From contig NZ_SMKR01000036.1 of the NCBI RefSeq assembly GCF_004348725.1, forward strand, positions 1 to 48,312: DNA of 48,312 nt, read 5' to 3'. How positions within the stretch are numbered: position 1 is the first letter of the stretch; each line of letters begins with the position of its first letter. The notes below the pieces were generated by a model that did no database searches, was not told the DNA's origin, and saw nothing but the letters and a program-made list of their open reading frames with translations. This document shows positions 31,679 through 39,928 of this stretch, in pieces. A program made the position numbers and the translations under genes. Source of the DNA: Kribbella turkmenica (lineage in GTDB: Bacteria; Actinomycetota; Actinomycetes; Propionibacteriales; Kribbellaceae).

Positions 31679-34117
31679 TCAGCCGGCCGGCGATGACGGG
31701 AACGTCGGCGTCGTCGGCAGGCTGGGTGTGAAGCTCTGCGTGGGAACGCTGGTCGACGAGAACGTTCGACCGGGCGATACCGGCGACGGTGTCGCGGACC
31801 CGGTCGGCGTCCCGGTCGGCGTCCCCGTCGGCGTTGGCGAGCTGGTCGGAAAGGCCGGCGACGGTGACGGTGAGGGTGTCATCGTGGGCGCTGGACGCGG
31901 ACTGGTCGAGTACAGCTGGTACACCCGCACGGTCCCGAAGTGGAATCGCAGCTCGGTCAGCCGTTCCAGGTTCTCCGGCGGCGCACTCACCCGCTCGTCG
32001 AGCAGCAGCCACTGCACGCCGTACTGCGTCCGCAGTTTCTCCAGGACGTCGCGCGTCGGCTCGCTGAAGGCCTCGTCGTTGAGCCGGAGCTTCTCCTCGT
32101 CCCAGTAGCTGCTCTGCACGCCGTCGGGGTACGTGTCGTCGACCCGTGCCTTGTAGGCCCATCCCTGCACGAGTACGCGGCGCTCGGCGTACCCGGCGAT
32201 CCAGTACGAACCGGTCAGGCAGTGTGACGCCCGGGGACGATGGCAGTGCACGTTGGTGGCGATCCGGTCACCCGACCCCGAGTTCCGCCGGATGAACCGG
32301 GCGGCCTCGATCCCGCCGGGGGCGATCGACTCGTACTCCGTCAACGACGGCCGGGCGAACTCCCGCAACGACACCGCCGTCGGCGACACCGTCGTACCAA
32401 GGAGAACGGCGACAGTGATCACAGCCCACGTACGACGCGAGCCGCGCAGGATCAGCCCGAAGACGCCGATGCCGAGCACCGCGATGACCGAAGCCACTGC
32501 CAGCGGCTGCGCAAAGCACTCCGCGCCTGAGCAGGAGTCAGGTGACCGGTAGCGGCCCCAGTAGATCGCGGCCGCACCGATCAGCAGTGCGACACCGGCA
32601 ACGTAGAACTGACGACGCTCCAGCGACCCGAGACCCCAGGTGGCGAGCAGCACGCCGTAGATGAAGCCGGTCCGGACGAAGAACAGCTGCGCCTGCCCGT
32701 CGTCGTACAGCAACGCTGCACCTGTCAGAGCAGCCAGGAAGCCGACGACGAGGAACACCGGCATGGGGTCGCGAGGCAGCCGTCGCCGGATCAGCAAGGC
32801 GCCGACCGCGGGCATGAGCCAACCGATCGCCACCACGGCCGCGATCACGACGACCGTGGAACCGTCGCCACCTATGCGCTCAGCCATGTGCTCGAACGTC
32901 GCCCCCGGGTCGAACAGCACGCTGGACAGGGCACCACGCAGTACGACGAAGAAGGTCAGCGCGTAGGCCGCGGCAACACCCACGCCTAGGATCAGCGCAC
33001 GTAAATTGAGTCGACCGGCCCGCACTGTCAAATAGACCCACGCAGCGGCGAGACCAGCCGCGTACACGGGCAGCGCGGTCGCCTTCGTCAAGGCCAGCGC
33101 AGCGATGAGCACTCCGCCCGCGACGAACAGTCCGAACAGCTGCGCACGCGTCTGCCCGGGCTTTCGCCGCAGGAGCAACCCGGTGACCGCGATGAGCGGC
33201 AGTGCCAGCACGGTGGCGAACGCCTGCGGCGGATTCGTCAGCTGACCGAGGGAGAACGGGCTCTCCGTGAACAACCGGTCCGACACCGTCCACGGCCAGG
33301 CAGCCAGATCACCCGCGAGCACAGTGAGTCCAGCGGCGATCGGCGCAGCCACGGCCCGGCCGGTCAGCAGCATGCCGACCGCGGCGGCACCCAGCACTGT
33401 CAGCAGGAGCAGAGCGAACGGCACCATCCGGTGCGTGAGTACGTCGAGGGGAATGCTGGTGATCCAGTGCGACGACGCGATGTGGTCGTACGCGGCCCAG
33501 TGGCTGGACATCCACTTGCCATCGGCGTACGGGACCTTCGGTGGGAAGTGGCGCGACAGTTCGGCGGCCACTGCGAGGTTGTGCGGTGCGTCTGAGTTCG
33601 GCCGCAACGCACTCGGGCCGTTCAGCGGGATCAGCTGCGACCCAACCCGCACGAACCACGCTGCCGCGAGGCCGACCACCACCATCGCGCCGGATGTCGC
33701 CCACCACGGCGTCGGCCGCTCGGGCAGTTTCCGCCGCGGCAGCGCGCGATACATCCCGAAGGCGAGCGCCGGCATGAGAAGCGCCGCGAGCGGCATGCTG
33801 AACACCATCCCGACCGGGTAGAGCAGCGCCTCGACGGCCAAGCCGAACGCCGTCCCCAGCACGACATCGGTGGTGAACCAGCCGGTCCCACCAGTCAGCC
33901 GCCGCCAGAACATCGTGCCCGGTACGACGATCACGACCAGGAGGTAGCCGAGGTAGGCACCGGGCATCCAGGGCGGGTGCTCCTGCAACGCCGCGAACCA
34001 CGCCAGCGGCAGCACCGGCAGACTGACCGTCGCCGCAAGCCGGGCACCACCGCCCGGGGCCACCCGCTTCCCGCGACCGGCGGACGCGCGTCTGCTCCGC
34101 CGGCCTGGTGTGATCAC
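31679..34117 (-). CDS. GT-C-like polytopic membrane protein, paralogue 4 of 4
   Basis: An 812-residue membrane protein, the most diverged of the four paralogues. It keeps an early acidic loop (NSDAPHNLAVAAEL), WMSSHWAAYDHIASSHW in place of the YHWF motif, many transmembrane segments, and the outer domain with RRNSGSGDRIATNVHC, YWIAGYAERRVLVQGWAY and YGVQWLLLDER. After the usual end at VRVYQLY, this copy alone has a tail of about 75 residues made mostly of Pro, Ser and Thr (SPTPTGTPTGTPTG and similar). The GTG at 34117 is the only start giving the basic N-terminus before the first helix; its ribosome binding site is poor. Its stop lies 3 bases from the stop of the convergent hydrolase gene. 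Confidence 0.78.
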   Translation of the reverse strand: MITPGRRSRRASAGRGKRVAPGGGARLAATVSLPVLPLAWFAALQEHPPWMPGAYLGYLLVVIVVPGTMFWRRLTGGTGWFTTDVVLGTAFGLAVEALLYPVGMVFSMPLAALLMPALAFGMYRALPRRKLPERPTPWWATSGAMVVVGLAAAWFVRVGSQLIPLNGPSALRPNSDAPHNLAVAAELSRHFPPKVPYADGKWMSSHWAAYDHIASSHWITSIPLDVLTHRMVPFALLLLTVLGAAAVGMLLTGRAVAAPIAAGLTVLAGDLAAWPWTVSDRLFTESPFSLGQLTNPPQAFATVLALPLIAVTGLLLRRKPGQTRAQLFGLFVAGGVLIAALALTKATALPVYAAGLAAAWVYLTVRAGRLNLRALILGVGVAAAYALTFFVVLRGALSSVLFDPGATFEHMAERIGGDGSTVVVIAAVVAIGWLMPAVGALLIRRRLPRDPMPVFLVVGFLAALTGAALLYDDGQAQLFFVRTGFIYGVLLATWGLGSLERRQFYVAGVALLIGAAAIYWGRYRSPDSCSGAECFAQPLAVASVIAVLGIGVFGLILRGSRRTWAVITVAVLLGTTVSPTAVSLREFARPSLTEYESIAPGGIEAARFIRRNSGSGDRIATNVHCHRPRASHCLTGSYWIAGYAERRVLVQGWAYKARVDDTYPDGVQSSYWDEEKLRLNDEAFSEPTRDVLEKLRTQYGVQWLLLDERVSAPPENLERLTELRFHFGTVRVYQLYSTSPRPAPTMTPSPSPSPAFPTSSPTPTGTPTGTPTGSATPSPVSPGRTFSSTSVPTQSFTPSLPTTPTFPSSPAG
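31801..31836. repeat. 12-base tandem repeat coding for a Thr-Pro-Thr-Gly tail
   Basis: The unit CGGTCGGCGTCC occurs twice in perfect copies (31801-31812, 31813-31824) and once degenerate (31825-31836). On the minus strand it encodes the Gly-Thr-Pro-Thr repeats in the tail of GT-C-like paralogue 4. The in-frame unit allows the tail to change length by slippage. Confidence 0.6.
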
Positions 34118-34165
34118 CGGTGAAGTCTATGAGTCGCCCGAGCCGCGTTCGCAGGTGGCGAGCCG

Positions 34166-34194
34166 TTTACTGCATGGGACTTCACCTTTACACT
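34166..34194 (+). promoter_or_regulatory. Candidate promoter of the acyl carrier protein cassette
   Basis: TTTACT (34166-34171) and TACACT (34189-34194) are separated by 17 bases; each matches the sigma-70-type consensus at four of six positions. They precede a GGGAGGT ribosome binding site at 34221-34227. The position suits the small gene at 34231 and the genes after it. Confidence 0.4.
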
Positions 34195-34230
34195 CGGTAA
34201 TCTCCCAGGTCACGCAGCACGGGAGGTCCC

Positions 34231-34413
34231 ATGATCGCCTTCCACATCGTCGGGCTGCCGGTCGAGGAGCTCCTGCTCGCCGCCGTCGCTGCCGCGTCCC
34301 CGGTGATCGCGCTGGTCGGCTGGGAGATCTCCAGCAGGGTCAAACGCTTCAAGGCCTTCGTCCGTCGCCGAACCGCCGATCAGCCCCCGTGGCCCCGGTG
34401 GCGTACCGGCTAG
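34231..34413 (+). CDS. Small single-span membrane protein
   Basis: A 60-residue protein with one hydrophobic helix (about residues 12-31, LLLAAVAAASPVIALVGW region) followed by a basic segment (SSRVKRFKAFVRRR) and a Trp/Pro-rich end. Topology would be N-out/C-in by the positive-inside rule. It has an excellent ribosome binding site, GGGAGGT 3 bases from the ATG, which is the main reason to accept so short a gene. It lies 11 bases upstream of the acyl carrier protein gene. Its role is unknown. A small membrane peptide next to a carrier and an AMP-ligase recalls DltX in D-alanylation operons, but there is no DltB-like acyltransferase here. Confidence 0.6.
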   Translation: MIAFHIVGLPVEELLLAAVAAASPVIALVGWEISSRVKRFKAFVRRRTADQPPWPRWRTG

Positions 34414-34424
34414 GCTTTGGCCTC

Positions 34425-34676
34425 ATGAGTTCGATACCGCGTGGCAGGGTCAGGGAGTTGATGGGCGAGGTGATGACGGCGCAGGGAAGGAACTTGCCGG
34501 GCGACGACAGCGCCGATCTGCGGGAGATCGGATTCCGGTCGCTGGACTTCTCCGAGCTGGCCCTCCGGGTGGAGGACGAGTTGGGTGACGAGCTGAACTT
34601 CGATGCCCCCGGGCTGCGCCGGATCGCCACTGTCGGCGACGTGCTGGACTTCATCGAGCAACTCCAGTCGGCGTGA
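34425..34676 (+). CDS. Acyl carrier protein
   Basis: An 83-residue carrier protein of ACP fold. The phosphopantetheine site is GFRSLDFSEL, with Ser39 as the attachment residue (canonical DSL is RSL here). Helix IV ends VGDVLDFIEQL as in PP-binding proteins. Substituting Arg for the usual Asp before the Ser is uncommon and may tune recognition by the transferase or partner enzymes. It overlaps the AMP-ligase gene by 4 bases, so the ligase probably loads this carrier. It is too short to be part of a PKS or NRPS module, and none is nearby. Confidence 0.85.
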   Translation: MSSIPRGRVRELMGEVMTAQGRNLPGDDSADLREIGFRSLDFSELALRVEDELGDELNFDAPGLRRIATVGDVLDFIEQLQSA

Positions 34677-35914
34677 CCGCGTCGCGCCGGAGCACCGCTC
34701 TGATCGGTGACGACAACACAGTGGTCGTTGCCGGGAAGCGCCTGACCTGGCGGACTCTGCACAAGCTTCCGCAGTTGCCGTCACCGGCCGCCGTCCTGGT
34801 CGACAACGGTGCGGACGCGCTGGCGGCGGTGCGCCACCACGCCGTCCACGGCACCGAGCTGCTGGTCGCGACCAGCTCCCGCGTCGACGAGCGGATGCGC
34901 GAGGAGCTGGGCGAGTCCGGTTTCGCCGTCGTCCTGCCCGACGGCGACGTGACGCAGGCAAGACTCAAGCGGGTCGAGGAGTCCGGCCGCGTCTGGCTGC
35001 TCACCTCGGGGTCGACCGGCCGGCCCAAGCGCATCGGCCACACTCTCGAGAGCCTGACGACTGTCACCGGTGAACAACCGCCGCGCACCTGGCTCCTTCC
35101 GTACTCCCCGGGCACGTACGCCTGGTGGCAGGTCGTCACGGTCTCACTGACCCACGCCGACCAGGGCCTGGTCGTGATCGAGCCGGACGAGCTGGAGAAC
35201 TGGCCGCTCATCGCCGCCGAGCACGGTGTCACCGCCGCGTCCGGCACGCCGACCTTCTGGCGCCAGGCCGTCTACCGCGATGCCGACGCGTTGGCCGCCG
35301 TACCGCTGGAGCAGATCACGCTCGGTGGTGAACCGGTGGACCAGGGGATCCTCGACCAGTTGCGTGAGCACTTCCCGAAGGCCCGGATCTCCTGGATCTA
35401 CGCGTCGTCCGAGGTCGGAGCATCGATCGTGGTCCACGACGGGCTGGCCGGGTTCCCGCGCGAGTGGCTGGATCGCAAGCCCGATCCGGATCGCCCGATG
35501 CTCGCGGTGGACGGAAACGAGTTGGTGATCCGCTCGCCGCATCACGGTGCCGGACTGGTCGGTGCGGTGCACACCGGCGACCGGGTGGAGTTCGACGGCG
35601 ACCGGGTGCTGATCACCGGCCGGATCGACACCGACGAGATCAACGTCGGCGGCTCGAAGGTGTCGGCCGGCATCGTCCGCAACGTGCTGATGAGCCATCC
35701 GGGCGTCTCCTGGGCGCGGGTGTTCGCGCGCAAGGCACCGCTGGTCGGACGGATGGTCGCCGCCGAGGTGGTGCCCAACCCGGCGCTCGGTCCGATCACC
35801 GACGCCGACCTGGTCCAGTGGTGCTCCAGCCGGCTGCCGGACTACGGTGTACCGCGGCGGATCCGGTTCCTCGACGAGATCCCGCAGAAGGAGACGTTGA
35901 AGAGTGAAGTCTGA
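34673..35914 (+). CDS. AMP-forming acyl ligase, short form
   Basis: A 413-residue ANL-superfamily enzyme. The ATP-binding P-loop LLTSGSTGRPKR is at 109-120. Later motifs are IYASSEVGASIV near 245, HTGDRVEFDGDRVLITGR near 300-318, and a final PQKETLKSEV in which K410 stands where the catalytic A10 lysine belongs. Family members usually have 500-600 residues; here the N-terminal part before the P-loop is cut to about 105 residues. That compact form is seen in ligases that charge stand-alone carriers. Likely reaction: acyl-AMP formation, then transfer to the ACP encoded just upstream. The acid is unknown. The GTG start overlaps the ACP stop, and the end overlaps the SDR gene by 11 bases. Confidence 0.85.
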   Translation: MTASRRSTALIGDDNTVVVAGKRLTWRTLHKLPQLPSPAAVLVDNGADALAAVRHHAVHGTELLVATSSRVDERMREELGESGFAVVLPDGDVTQARLKRVEESGRVWLLTSGSTGRPKRIGHTLESLTTVTGEQPPRTWLLPYSPGTYAWWQVVTVSLTHADQGLVVIEPDELENWPLIAAEHGVTAASGTPTFWRQAVYRDADALAAVPLEQITLGGEPVDQGILDQLREHFPKARISWIYASSEVGASIVVHDGLAGFPREWLDRKPDPDRPMLAVDGNELVIRSPHHGAGLVGAVHTGDRVEFDGDRVLITGRIDTDEINVGGSKVSAGIVRNVLMSHPGVSWARVFARKAPLVGRMVAAEVVPNPALGPITDADLVQWCSSRLPDYGVPRRIRFLDEIPQKETLKSEV

Positions 35915-36647
35915 CCTGGTCCCGCCCGCGTCGGTCGTCCTGGTGTCGGGTGGTTCCCGCGGCCTCGGGCTGGCGATCGTCACCGACCTGCTCACCGCCG
36001 GTCTGAAGGTGGCCGCGTTCGCCCGGACCGTCACCCCGGAGCTGACCGCGCTCGGCGAGAAGTATCCCGACCACCTGTACTACGGCGCCGTCGACGTCAA
36101 CGACGCCGAGGCCGGCCAGGCGTTCGTCCGGACGGTGGAGACGACCCTCGGCCCGATCGACGGCCTGGTCAACAACGCGGCGATCGGCCAGGACTCGCTG
36201 CACGTGCACACCTCGCCCGACCAGTTGGCCCGGATCATCCAGACCAACCTGACGTCCCCGCTGATCCTCACCCGGTTCGTCATCCGCCGGATGCTCGCGA
36301 AGGGCCTGAAGGGCCGGATCGTCAACGTCACCTCGATCTGCGCCCAGCGCGGCTTCCCGGGCCTGGTCGCGTACTCCGCCACCAAGGGCGGGATGGACGC
36401 GGCCACCCGGTCGCTGGCCCGTGAGCTCGGCGGTCGGGTGCTGGCGAACGCGGTCGCGCCCGGGTTCTTCGCCTCGGAGATGTCCGCGGTGCTCGGCCAG
36501 ACCCAGCTCGACCAGATCGTCCGGCGGACGCCGACCGGCCACCTGACCGAGCCGGACGACGTCGTACCGGTGGTCCGGATGCTGCTGCTCGAGAACACCA
36601 ACGTCAACGGCCAGGTCCTGGCCGTCGACGGCGCCGCCTCGATCTGA
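35904..36647 (+). CDS. SDR-family reductase, 3-oxoacyl-ACP reductase-like
   Basis: A 247-residue classical SDR. The cofactor motif GGSRGLG is at 16-22, NNAA at 90-93, and the catalytic residues Ser144, Tyr157 and Lys161 lie in VTSICAQRGFPGLVAYSATKGG (split as needed). The C-terminal APGFF and VLAVDGA match FabG-like enzymes. The GTG at 35904 overlaps the ligase gene, with GGAGACG upstream. In this cassette it would reduce or oxidise the acyl group held on the ACP. A free-standing alcohol dehydrogenase role cannot be ruled out. Confidence 0.85.
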   Translation: MKSDLVPPASVVLVSGGSRGLGLAIVTDLLTAGLKVAAFARTVTPELTALGEKYPDHLYYGAVDVNDAEAGQAFVRTVETTLGPIDGLVNNAAIGQDSLHVHTSPDQLARIIQTNLTSPLILTRFVIRRMLAKGLKGRIVNVTSICAQRGFPGLVAYSATKGGMDAATRSLARELGGRVLANAVAPGFFASEMSAVLGQTQLDQIVRRTPTGHLTEPDDVVPVVRMLLLENTNVNGQVLAVDGAASI

Positions 36648-36656
36648 GCGGCGCCG
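36629..36656. terminator. Bidirectional hairpin between convergent genes
   Basis: CGGCGCCGC (36629-36637) and GCGGCGCCG (36648-36656) form a 9-bp GC stem around a 10-base loop. The loop contains the SDR stop codon. The convergent flavoprotein gene ends 12 bases beyond, so the hairpin can serve both directions. Confidence 0.55.
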
Positions 36657-36667
36657 CCGGCGTCCCG

Positions 36668-38056
36668 TCAGGGGTTGATGTTCGCGTTCCGGTGGAACAC
36701 GTTGTCCGGGTCGTACTTCCGCTTGATCTCGACCAACCGGTCGTACTTCGGCCCGAACGTCGCGCGGATCCTGGCGTCGTCGGACTCCGTCATCCCGTTG
36801 ATGTACGTGCCGATGTTGATCGCGTGCGGCTGGAGCGCGTCCCAGAACGCCCGCGCCCACGCGACCTCGGCCGCCTGCGTCTCCGGCACCGGGGTCTGGG
36901 CGATCGCGAACATCACGTACCGGTCGGTCCGTCCGCCGCCGAACGCGTTGGCGTCGTCGTCGACCTCGGAGTACGCGTGGTCCAGCCGGTAGAACAGCAC
37001 GGCCGACATCGGTGAGGTCTTCTTCGGCACGTGCTCGGTGATCACCTCGATGGCACCGTCGGTGAAGTCCTCGAGGTAGAGGCCCTTCTCGTAGCAGTAG
37101 TGGCCCCAGTCGTTCGCCTCGTCCAGCGACTGCTGCAACGCGACGTACGGCATCGGCGACGCGAACTCGAACAGCGGCGGCAGCGTGCCGCGAATCCGCT
37201 CCAGCACCTCCGCGTGCTCCTCGGGCGTACCGAACCCGACCACGACCAGGCCGTAGCCGGGCTGGAAGTGGTGCTGCTCCGGTACGAACGGTGCCGGTGG
37301 CGCATTCAGGCACGCGGGCACCACGGAGAACTTCGGCGGCAGGCCAGGGATCAGCTCCCGAGCCAGCCGCAGCATGTCGCCGCCCTGGTCCAGGCCCCAG
37401 AACAGCAGTCCGTAGTTGATCATCGGCCCGGCCTCGTGCAGCCGGAACTCGAACTCGGTCACCACACCGAAGTTGCCGCCGCCACCCCGGACCGCCCAGA
37501 ACAGGTCCGGGTTCTCGTCCTCGGCGGCGCGCAGGATGCTGCCGTCGGCGGTGACGATCCGGACCGACTCCAGATTGTCGATGCTGAGGCCGTGCTGCCG
37601 CGTGAGCCAGCCCATCCCGCCGCCGAGCGTGAGTCCGCCGACGCCGGTGTGGCTGATCATCCCGGCCGGTACGGCGAGACCGTGCGCCTGGGTCGCGGTG
37701 TCCAGGTCCCGCAGCAGCGCGCCGCCGCCGACGCGGGCCCGGCGAGCGTCCACGTCCACGGTGACCTGGTTCATCTCACTCAGGTCGATCATCAGTCCGT
37801 CGTCGACCGACGACGCGCCGGACATGCTGTGCGAACCGCCGCGAACGGCGATCTCCAGTCCCCGCGCGACGCCGAACCGGACCGCGGCCGAGACGTCCTC
37901 GGCGGTCCGGACCCTGGCGATCACCGCCGGCCGGCGGTCGTACTGGGCGTTCCACAGCCGCCGGGCGTCGTCGTACCCGTCATCCCCCGGGCCGATCACG
38001 GTCCCCTCCAGGGCACCGCGCAGTTCGTCGAAGCCCGCTTCCGCAAGCTGAGTCAT
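36668..38056 (-). CDS. FAD-linked oxidoreductase (berberine-bridge-enzyme type)
   Basis: A 462-residue flavoprotein with an N-terminal FAD_binding_4/PCMH domain and a C-terminal BBE segment (YDPDNVFHRNANI at the end). RGGSHSMSG (72-80) carries His76, which usually binds FAD through 8-alpha-histidyl. The second covalent site of bicovalent members is a Cys in GxCxxVG; here the stretch is GMISHTGVGGLTLGGG, with no Cys, so FAD should be held by one covalent bond. There is no signal peptide. The ATG at 38056 has a GGAGGGG site 6-7 bases upstream, and the much longer ORF is rejected. Substrate unknown; relatives oxidise sugars, alkaloids or other alcohols. Confidence 0.88.
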   Translation of the reverse strand: MTQLAEAGFDELRGALEGTVIGPGDDGYDDARRLWNAQYDRRPAVIARVRTAEDVSAAVRFGVARGLEIAVRGGSHSMSGASSVDDGLMIDLSEMNQVTVDVDARRARVGGGALLRDLDTATQAHGLAVPAGMISHTGVGGLTLGGGMGWLTRQHGLSIDNLESVRIVTADGSILRAAEDENPDLFWAVRGGGGNFGVVTEFEFRLHEAGPMINYGLLFWGLDQGGDMLRLARELIPGLPPKFSVVPACLNAPPAPFVPEQHHFQPGYGLVVVGFGTPEEHAEVLERIRGTLPPLFEFASPMPYVALQQSLDEANDWGHYCYEKGLYLEDFTDGAIEVITEHVPKKTSPMSAVLFYRLDHAYSEVDDDANAFGGGRTDRYVMFAIAQTPVPETQAAEVAWARAFWDALQPHAINIGTYINGMTESDDARIRATFGPKYDRLVEIKRKYDPDNVFHRNANINP

Positions 38057-38106
38057 ACTCTTTCCCCTCCCCGATTTCACAGCGTCTTGTGGCAGATCTT
38101 CGCGCG

Positions 38107-38120
38107 CTGTCTTCAGACAG
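38107..38120. promoter_or_regulatory. Perfect palindrome in a divergent promoter region
   Basis: CTGTCT-TC-AGACAG is a perfect 6-bp dyad in the 145 bases between the flavoprotein gene (minus) and the DUF2786 gene (plus). It lies 50 bases upstream of the flavoprotein start and could be an operator for either gene. No matching regulator is evident nearby. Confidence 0.35.
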
Positions 38121-38201
38121 GCTTCAGAGAGGCCGGGTTTTCCACAAGGCTTGGTCCTTCCCGTTTGGGTGACAACTTCGTGCAGTGCCAGACTCGACCG
38201 C

Positions 38202-39413
38202 GTGAGTGACGAGGAAATCCTGCGGCTGTTGCCGATAGCGGCCTCGATCGTCGCGGTCCGCGACGATCGTGCGGACGCCCAACTGGCCCGCCTGGGGGCG
38301 TACGACGAGCGCGACCAGGCGCAGGTGGATCGCTGCGTGGAAGGATTCCTGGACGCTGCGGTACGGGCCACGTGGGAGCGCGGCTGGTCACCCGCGGACG
38401 TGGTCGAGCACGGGCGCCGCGAGCTGGACGTGGGGATCGAGCCGTTGCTGCTGGCCGCGATCTCCGCCGAGCACACGAAGTACCGCCCGGCCACGATCGA
38501 CCCGCGCTGGCTCGACCAGTTGACGGACGTGGGAGTGTCGCAACCCTTCGCCGCACTGAGCCTGACCGGCTGGGCGGCCGCGGCCCGCGTCGGCCGCTAC
38601 CTCACGCTCCACCACGCCCTGTCCCTCGCCGGCTTCCTCCAGGCCCTGCCGGTCCTGGCCCGTCTCTACCCCCTCCCCGGCACTCCGGTACGACGTCAGG
38701 CGCCGGCCACCCCGGTGAACGGCAAGATGCTGGCGCGGATCCGCGGACTGCTGGCCAAGGCGGAGGCGACCGAGTTCCCGGACGAGGCGGAAGCCCTGTC
38801 CGGCAAGGCGCAGGAGCTGATGGCGAAGTTCTCCCTCGAGCGTGCTCTCGTCGAGGCCGACCCGGCGGTCGAGCTGCCGGACGACTCCGCCGCCCGCCGG
38901 CTCTGGGTCGACACGCCGTACGTGTCGGCGAAGGCGCAGTTGGTCGGAGCGGTCGCGTCGGCGAACCGCTGCCGTACGGTCGTGATCGACCAGCTGGCCG
39001 TGGTCACCATCGTCGGGGCCGAGCTGGACCTGCAGCTGACCGAGATCCTCAGCACGTCCCTGCTGGTGCAGGCGAACCGCGCGATGCTTGCTGCAGGCAA
39101 GCGTCTTGGCCGCCGGGGCGAGTCCCGGACCCGGTCGTTCCGGCAGTCGTTCCTGATGGCGTACGCACAGCGGATCGGGGAGCGGTTGCACGCGAGCACG
39201 GCCGCCACCCAGGCCGCCGTACCGGAGGCGGACGCGGACCGGCTGCTGCCGGTGCTGACGAGGCGGGAGGAGCAGGTGGACGCGCTGTTCACCCGGTTGT
39301 TCCCGAACACGACGACCCGGAGAACCAGGATCACCAACGGCGCCGGCTGGGAAGCAGGTCTGTCGGCGGCCGACCAGGCCCAGCTCGAGGCTCGCCGGCA
39401 GGTGCGCCGGTGA
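38202..39413 (+). CDS. DUF2786 domain protein
   Basis: A 403-residue protein. Residues about 173-217 (KMLARIRGLLAKAE..., then GKAQELMAKF) match the DUF2786 helical module, and the following basic/beta stretch fits the C-terminal part found with it in actinobacteria and phages. The first 170 residues are helical and not recognised. A DNA- or RNA-binding function has been suggested for such proteins but is not established. The GTG at 38202 lacks a Shine-Dalgarno; CAGACT 7 bases upstream and TTGGGT a further 18 bases up would suit a weak promoter with a leaderless start. Its stop overlaps the RmlC-like gene. Confidence 0.72.
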   Translation: MSDEEILRLLPIAASIVAVRDDRADAQLARLGAYDERDQAQVDRCVEGFLDAAVRATWERGWSPADVVEHGRRELDVGIEPLLLAAISAEHTKYRPATIDPRWLDQLTDVGVSQPFAALSLTGWAAAARVGRYLTLHHALSLAGFLQALPVLARLYPLPGTPVRRQAPATPVNGKMLARIRGLLAKAEATEFPDEAEALSGKAQELMAKFSLERALVEADPAVELPDDSAARRLWVDTPYVSAKAQLVGAVASANRCRTVVIDQLAVVTIVGAELDLQLTEILSTSLLVQANRAMLAAGKRLGRRGESRTRSFRQSFLMAYAQRIGERLHASTAATQAAVPEADADRLLPVLTRREEQVDALFTRLFPNTTTRRTRITNGAGWEAGLSAADQAQLEARRQVRR

Positions 39414-39928
39414 GCATCCCGGGCCTGCTGCACCTCGAGCTGGAGGTGCGGCCCAACGACGACGGGTGGTTCAAGGAGAGCTTCCACGGCGCCAGGCTCG
39501 CGGCCGCCGGGGTGCCGCCCTTCGAGGTACGGCAGCACAACGTGCTGTACCTGGCCGAAGCCGGCATCACCCGCGGGATCCACGCCGAGCCGTGGGACAA
39601 GTACCTGTCGCCCGCGGCCGGCCGGGTGTTCGCCGCGATCGTCGACCTGCGCGACGGCGACCGCTTCGGCCGGGTCGAGACGTTCGAGCTCGGCGCCGGG
39701 CAGGCGCTCTACGTTCCCCGCGGCTGCGGCAACTCCTTCTGCACTTTGGAGCCGCACACCGTCTACAACCTCCTGATGAACGAGTTCTGGTCACCGCAGC
39801 GGGTGGGCGTCGACCTCTTCGATCCCGAACTCGGGATCGAGTGGCCGTTCCCGCGAGAACGGCTCAGCTACACCGAGCGGGACGCCGCCAACCCGTCGCT
39901 GGCCGGCGTCAGGGCGCGGCGGGCCTGA
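39410..39928 (+). CDS. RmlC-like dTDP-4-dehydrorhamnose 3,5-epimerase family cupin
   Basis: A 172-residue cupin resembling RmlC. ITRGIHAEPWDKY (53-65) corresponds to the RG-x-H block with the catalytic His58; ALYVPRGCGNSFCTLE (about 103-118) and YNLLMNEFWSP follow as in the epimerase fold. The rest of the rhamnose pathway (rmlA, B, D) is absent here, so the sugar nucleotide is unknown; the change of RGLHYQ to RGIHAE may mean a different substrate. The GTG start overlaps the DUF2786 stop (GTGA). Its 3' end overlaps the convergent TetR gene by 20 bases. Confidence 0.78.
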   Translation: MSIPGLLHLELEVRPNDDGWFKESFHGARLAAAGVPPFEVRQHNVLYLAEAGITRGIHAEPWDKYLSPAAGRVFAAIVDLRDGDRFGRVETFELGAGQALYVPRGCGNSFCTLEPHTVYNLLMNEFWSPQRVGVDLFDPELGIEWPFPRERLSYTERDAANPSLAGVRARRA

